Positions 59,298 through 64,000 of a stretch of DNA of 64,000 nt are shown piece after piece. Each line of letters begins with the position of its first letter. Positions within the stretch are counted from its first letter, which is position 1. A model generated the notes under the pieces. It searched no databases and had not been told where the DNA came from. It saw only the letters and a list, made by a program, of their open reading frames with translations. This stretch comes from Unio delphinus (taxonomy: Eukaryota > Mollusca > Bivalvia > Unionida > Unionidae). The position numbers were made by a program, and so were the translations under genes. Location: contig JAQISU010000251.1 in the NCBI GenBank assembly GCA_029339505.1, forward strand, positions 2,208,001 to 2,272,000, given 5' to 3'.

Positions 59298-59351
59298 ATT
59301 AGAATTAAAACAAGTATTTAAATAAAGAATTTATATATAATGAATCACTGT
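59298..59351. promoter_or_regulatory. Divergent promoter between PolB and cysteine-rich gene, P5
   Basis: TTTATATATAATGAATC at 59330-59346 matches the P4 equivalent almost exactly. Confidence 0.55.
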
Positions 59352-59610
59352 AAATGGCTTATGATAGTATCAGTAACCGTTTGCAACAAATCATGCGAAA
59401 AAAATTATGTGGATATCATTCACAGAGTGTGGGACGTGGAAGCTTAGGTCCTTGTATACGATGCGGTTTTGGAGTACGAGGAAAGACACCGCTATGCCTC
59501 CAATGTGGTGGTTAACGATACAGGGAGCTTTAGCGTTATTATTATAAGAGAGTCAAGGACAGCGTCATATCATAATAACTCCCCAATACTATATTAATAG
59601 ATTCTCAATA
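59352..59610 (+). pseudogene. Small cysteine-rich protein, P5 copy
   Basis: CNKSCEKN, a frameshift in an A-run near 59400, then CGYHSQSVGRGSLGPCIRC, GVRGKTPLCLQCGG, stops and KRVKDS. Shows the complete cysteine set: CxxxC, C, CxxC and CxxC. Confidence 0.65.
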
Positions 59611-59662
59611 AATAATAATTAAACCAAATAATTAATTAGACAATAAATACTTATGTATATAA

Positions 59663-60153
59663 ATGAACCAAGAATTTCAACCACATCAAACGATCATCAA
59701 ATTTGAAGCATCACGTGATGGTGTAGTCAGAAATAGCCAGTCGGGGTTGTCAAAAATCAAGGGTATTTGACGTTTTGTGCTGGGGAAAAAGATATTATTT
59801 GTCTAGATTTGTGTCTGAAGTGTATAACGGAGAAATACCAGATGGTTTTGTAATTGACCATATTGATGTATGTCAATAAAATAACAAATTGCATCATCTT
59901 CAAGCTATCACTCAAAGTGAGAATACCAAGCGAACGTACTCCAATGTACCCAAAAATTGCTATATCTGTCAGATCACTCAACATAGCAAGCAAAGAAGAA
60001 AGAACATTTCAACCAATGACTGAAGCCGGCAAGTATTTTGATATTTGTATGCCTTCGGTTCCACGTGTTGCAGAACATGTTTATAAGTCAGCATTTTCAA
60101 AGCACTTTGGACACAAAATTCGGTTTGAATATTATACAGTAAAGTCTTATTAA
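59663..60153 (+). pseudogene. HNH_3 homing-endonuclease-like protein, P5 copy
   Basis: ATG at 59663: MNQEFQPHQTIIKFEASRDG (NUMOD4-like start). GFVIDHIDV (HNH_3 core, broken by a stop), AITQSENTK, then the NUMOD1-like TEAGKYFDI ... SVPRVAEH in 59854-60153, ending IRFEYYTVKSY. Confidence 0.8.
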
Positions 60154-60209
60154 CACTAGTTATGAGTTTCATACCAATGCGCAATTATTGTGTAAGAGTC
60201 AATAAAAAA

Positions 60210-60743
60210 GTTTCCACTTACCTGTGTGTTCACTCCTGGAATACACAGAGTTGTAAAAATTTCACCGTCTTTTATAGTCTACGCAGAGAGAACTTTCCAG
60301 GGTAAAAATACCCAATGATTCAGTGATTGTGGTGTTCATTGATGATAAAAAAATTACCCAATGATTCAGTGATTGTGGTATTCATTGATGATACAAAAAT
60401 ACCCAATGATTCAATGATGGTACAAAAATACCCAATAATTCAGTGATGATACAAAAATACTCAATGATTCATTGATTGTGACATTAATTGATGATACAAA
60501 AATACCCAATGATTCAGTGATAATACAAAAATACCCAATGATTCAGTGATTATGGCATTCATTGATGATAAAAAAAATACCCAATGATTCAGTCATTGTG
60601 GTATTCATTGATGATACATAAATACCCCATGATTCATTAATGATAAAACCCACTGGAAAATTCTCTCTGCGTGGACTATAAAAGACAGTGAAATGTTTAC
60701 AACTTTGTGTATTCCAGGAGTGAACACACAGGTAAGTGGAAAC
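60210..60743. promoter_or_regulatory. Inverted leader-promoter arms flanking iteron-like repeats
   Basis: Arms 60210-60300 and 60653-60743 are inverted, 91 bp, 86 of 91 identical. Each has TATAAAAG (60269-60276 reading left; 60677-60684 reading right), a roughly 45-bp leader with CACTCCTGGAATACACA or its complement, and CAGGTAAGT (60216-60224 left; 60729-60737 right). Between them, 60301-60652 holds eight or nine units of ACCCAATGATTCAGTGAT, some extended with TTCATTGATGATA. It looks like two divergent promoters with short non-coding first exons around a repeat cluster that could be an enhancer or origin. Confidence 0.75.
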
Positions 60744-60986
60744 CTTTACCCTCTTGAATAGTTATTTATGCTTAATGATGAGTAATATATTCTACCAAAA
60801 AATTGTATTAAAAGTATTTCACCCAATTTCTTTCTGACAATAACAGTACAAGGGGAGTAACTCCTACTACCATCTGCTACTGTTTATTTTTTGTAATTTG
60901 TTTCGATATTTATATAGTATATATATTTATATTAGATATATTTATATTAGATATGTTTATATATTAAAGATAAATAGTATTATATA

Positions 60987-61373
60987 ATGAATTATGAAAA
61001 TATAAATGACATTTTTCTGCAATTAAGGATTTGAAATATCAAGGAATAAAATTATCAAATAAATTAGATTGTGATCAAATTTTTTCTGATTTTCAATATC
61101 TCGAAGACATAGCTTTAAGTGACAAATATGTTTTACCATCTCTTTACGGATTCATTAAAAAAAAAACAAGCCGTTAACGAATTTTAAGCATATAACAGCG
61201 ATGTAAATAAATTCATTCCGCTATTTAGCGCAGTAGAAAAGATTAGTTCTGACCTTGGAAGACAATATGAAGTTAAGAAACCCATACATTCCAGAATTAA
61301 ACAATTAAGACTGAAATCCTTTAGGATGAGAATCTTTCAGACGAAATCCTTTAGGATTTCACATACAGACTAA
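60987..61373 (+). pseudogene. gX, P5 copy
   Basis: MNYENINDIFLQL at 60987, stops, then DQIFSDFQYLED, KYVLPSLYGF, and KFIPLFSAVEK with GRQYEVK, matching P1. The tail reads through a palindrome-like duplication (GAAATCCTTTAGGA twice) to TAA at 61371-61373, overlapping the penton-like gene end by 23 bp. A leader intron from 60732 could feed this gene. Confidence 0.55.
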
Positions 61374-62276
61374 TTTGAAGTAATTCATTACTTAAGTCAA
61401 TAAGATTATTAGATTGGTCAGTGAGTTTAAAATTAACTGTCGCTAATGAATCATTATGACATCGCATATACACTGAGCAAACAGGTTCCTGCATGATTAA
61501 AAATCCGGGTGGAATAGTTGGTGCAAACGAATATTAAATGTATCGCTGCTGAGCCTGATTTGATCTTTCGAGATTTATTTGGTAACTTCCATCAATAATA
61601 TCACATACTAGATTTACTGCAATCACCGAGGCTATATTCACAATTTGAGGAGAAATATGCCTAAAATCACCGTCTGGGTCCTTCTTATCTTTGAGGGTAG
61701 TTGTTTGTGGTTGTGGTATTTTGTTTCCCATGCGACGAGTATTTGTGGGAAATACTCGTCTATGACATCACTGACGGATTGTTTTAATTGGTCTACATTA
61801 TACCCGAGAAATTTATATTCGGGAATATATTCTACACGTATATTATATGCTTTTGCAAAATCTATTCTTGTTTTAGGATGTATATCATTTAAGACCGTTT
61901 GCATAATCGTTAAATTAAATATTTCCTTGTCAGCTATAAATTGATTACATATTTCTATGTATTTGATGATTTCATCTCGCGGGGATTCTTGGGAAAATTT
62001 TTCTCTTAGTATATATCTATATTTTTTGAAATTCTTTATTTATTTTTATGAAATGTTCAGTAATTCTACTTTGAATGGCCTGATACCACGCACCACCTGG
62101 TTCTATCCACCTACGAAAAAAATCCAGAACTCGAAAATTTCCATCGTATGATATCATTGCGTCATGTAATGATTCTTTATCAGAAGTATAATCCGACGTT
62201 TTAGGTTCGGGTAGATTTTGATAAGATGGTGCCTGAGGTGGGATTTCAGGCCATCCTACCACGGTTCTGATAGAAC
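61351..62276 (-). pseudogene. Penton-like (single jelly-roll) protein, P5 copy
   Basis: N-terminal part 62017-62262 includes LHDAMISYDGNFRVLDFFRR, middle 61638-61904 includes KTRIDFAKAYNIR, then VASVIAVNLVCDIIDGSYQ-like sequence and the closing strands NFKLTDQSNNLIDL, with TAA at 61351-61353. Frameshifts near 62010, 61730 and 61530. Confidence 0.65.
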
Positions 62277-62701
62277 TCTGATAGATATCTACGAGGTAAC
62301 TGGGTGAGTTTATCTCAATCGCGGATGATAATGTGGGTTCATGAACTGCTATAGCGATTTTTGATTCTTTTCCCGTAGTGGATTTTATTCTAGGCTATAA
62401 TTCATTATTGATCTGTTCGATTTAAATATATTCCAATCTGGAGTTCCATCTGGTTTATTTTTTTACTCGCAAACACCAAAGAATTATTCGGTTGCTGACC
62501 TCAAAATGATTTCGATTTAATATTCAACCAACTGTAGTATACTCGTAATTTTGCTTGCGCTATCTCTTTAACGGGAATTGCAGTGGGGAAATTCACACTG
62601 AATTCAGGGTTGGTTGAGGTTATTGAGATCATGGTGGTCTTTTGAGGAGTCGTTTTTGTCGCTATTTTCAGAAGTAATTCCATTGTTGATGTTGATGTCA
62701 T
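62230..62701 (-). pseudogene. Conserved Polinton structural-type protein, P5 copy
   Basis: NPEFSVNFPTAIPVKEIAQ and RVYYSWLNIKSKSF, then stops; SPSYLVDIYQSSIRTVVG at the end overlaps the start of the penton-like gene as in P3. Confidence 0.55.
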
Positions 62702-62719
62702 TGATATTGTTATTATTGT

Positions 62720-63169
62720 GCTGTTTTTCTAATTATGATGTTGCTGTGTGATAGATGTTCATCATCGCAGAGAATTCGTTATCTGATATTGTTGTGTCAT
62801 CGAGACTGGATGATATCAGCGACGACATTGGTTATACGCGGCTGATACAATATGTAACTTAATTATATACTCGTGTAGTTTATTCTGACTTCATGTGGAT
62901 ATTTCGTTTGTGATGATGCTAAGAATCCCTGTGATTGTTTTCGCTGATGACACACAAATTGTGACAACTACAGGTGCCAGTGATGTTATCGCTGATAACA
63001 ATATACCCATCCCAACAATTACACTTGAAACCGAATACACAATAATGTCAACTCTGGTATCTCGCCTGCGGTATTTTTTTTGTATCTTCGCCCTATACTC
63101 GTCAATAAGATTTTTTAGATTAGTTTCAAACTCACGGATATGATCATATCGATATTGATGTACATTCAT
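62720..63169 (-). pseudogene. Membrane protein of the virion block, P5 copy
   Basis: MNVHQYRYDHIREFETNL, basic KKYRRRDTR, then a hydrophobic stretch (VSSVIVGMGILLSAITSLAP and beyond). Frame opens 62891-63169; the C-terminal SSLDDTTISDNEFSAMM follows after stops and a frameshift. Same layout as 31251-31733. Confidence 0.6.
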
Positions 63170-63211
63170 TATACTATTTACTTAAATCAATTACAAATTC
63201 TACGTAGTATG

Positions 63212-64000
63212 TTATTGATGCCGGGCTAAATTACCACTGACAGAGGTTATTGCAAATGTTTCCATGTCACCATGATCTAATATTGCACTTGTAGTATTAA
63301 TTCCCATATTATTTTGAGGTATCCATGATGTGTCGAGTACACTGTATTGATAATTTGTTTATGTGGTATTCTGATTTTATCAAGCCGGGTCGCCATAGCA
63401 GGAGAATCACTAAAGATATTGTACTGTGTTTGTTTAATTGTGTCGATATTTGTTATAATATCAGAAAGATTAATTGGGACAGTCATCAGAGTACCAAAGA
63501 AAAAATCCATGGTTTCATCTGATTGTCTAACATTCCTACGGAGATTTGCAAACGTTCCTACATGAACATCATACTCGGCTCGCAGTGTTGTTAGTTTATC
63601 ATCTGTGGTTTTATGCTCACAATATAGCGTCGTTAGTTTATTGTCTAACACATCTACATATTTTTTTTGTCACATCATCAGTGTCCAATGTTGGATCGCC
63701 AAGTGTGGTTATTTTATTTGAGTTCATGTCTAGGGTACCTGTCATTGTGTCACCGGATGTTTTTACTCTGTTGTTCATATTATCTATCACAGTTGGTAAA
63801 ATAACTCATGATTTAATCTTACCGGTGGAATCAAACACCGCTAGGGAATTTTTGTTTACTCCATTGATTTAAACTAGAATATCAGTCATGGAAACATTAC
63901 TCGTTTTAAACTTACCTTGTTCGTCTTGAAATACGACTATTGCGTTTGGATCCACACTTGCGAGGTTTAATATCTTCGATATTTCATCTTCGATTTTTCT
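63212..64000 (-). pseudogene. Fibre-like protein with phage tail-fibre motif, P5 copy (start outside window)
   Basis: N-terminus ILNLASVDPNAIVVFQ as in P1. After a stop near 63870 and another near 63810 comes GDTMTGTLDMNSNKITTLG, followed by DTDDVTKKYVD (63660-63740), a motif long known from phage tail fibres. Then two KLTTL-type coiled-coil units and a C-terminal SGNLARHQ ending at TAA 63212-63214. The open part is 63277-63651. The motif supports a trimeric attachment-fibre role. Confidence 0.7.

Larger units (their letters stand above)
55875..64000. mobile_element. P5, Polinton-like element running past the window end
   Basis: Order: terminal-repeat remnant, ATPase fragment, deletion of integrase and helicase end, PolB-helicase, cysteine-rich, HNH_3, inverted promoter arms, gX, penton-like, conserved virion protein, membrane protein, fibre-like. 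Capsid and protease would be expected beyond 64000. Confidence 0.85.

Noticed and set aside
60301..60652. CRISPR-like array
   Set aside because: Units vary in length (about 26 or 46 bp), spacers are not unique, and the context is eukaryotic; these are iteron-like tandem repeats.

Overview
The window looks like animal nuclear DNA, most likely from a mollusc and plausibly a bivalve. It is AT-rich and gene-poor, with one GIMAP/AIG1 GTPase gene, a tRNA-headed SINE, an I/Nimb-type LINE, and about 54 kb of degraded Maverick/Polinton (adintovirus-like) elements. The taxon is inferred from this combination; no sequence search was possible.

Layout: P1 (1-12945) is a Polinton whose ATPase-side terminus lies at 12945; its other end is outside the window. 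A host island (12946-22549) carries tandem repeats and the GIMAP gene. P2 (22550-about 30285) begins with the same terminus, facing P1 across the island, and is truncated inside its penton-like gene. P3 (about 30291-35840, resuming at 53511-55863) runs in the opposite direction and is split by P4. P4 (35841-53510) is bounded by inverted copies of the terminus and sits inside the cysteine-rich gene of P3. P4 is itself interrupted by a 7.96-kb LINE in its ATPase gene and by a SINE in its HNH gene. P5 (about 55875 to the window end) is a fifth copy.

Across copies the replicative half has a fixed order: terminus, A32/FtsK-type packaging ATPase, a 16-21 bp divergent spacer, a zinc-ribbon/phospholipase A2-like fusion, a retroviral-type integrase, then (convergent, overlapping by a few bases) a large DNA polymerase B-SF1 helicase-HNH fusion, a TATA-containing divergent spacer, a small cysteine-rich protein, an HNH_3 homing-endonuclease-like gene, and a small conserved gene here called gX. 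The virion half comprises, in pieces, a basic coiled-coil protein, an 85-residue protein, a penton-like single jelly-roll protein, a conserved structural-type protein, a membrane protein, a fibre-like protein, an adenain-like protease, a pX-like protein, the major capsid protein, a pVI/pX-like minor protein and two further conserved genes. Together these describe a complete virus-like programme of replication, integration, packaging, capsid maturation and possibly entry, but almost every gene has stops or frameshifts, so these are fossils.

The most interesting signals are: the three-domain polymerase-helicase-HNH protein; the zinc-ribbon-PLA2-like protein; a phage-tail-fibre-type motif in the fibre gene; a nested T-shaped palindrome at 5708-5792; and a pair of 91-bp inverted arms at 60210-60743, each with a TATA box and a consensus splice donor, flanking iteron-like repeats. 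The relative orientation of the virion block differs between P1 and the other copies.
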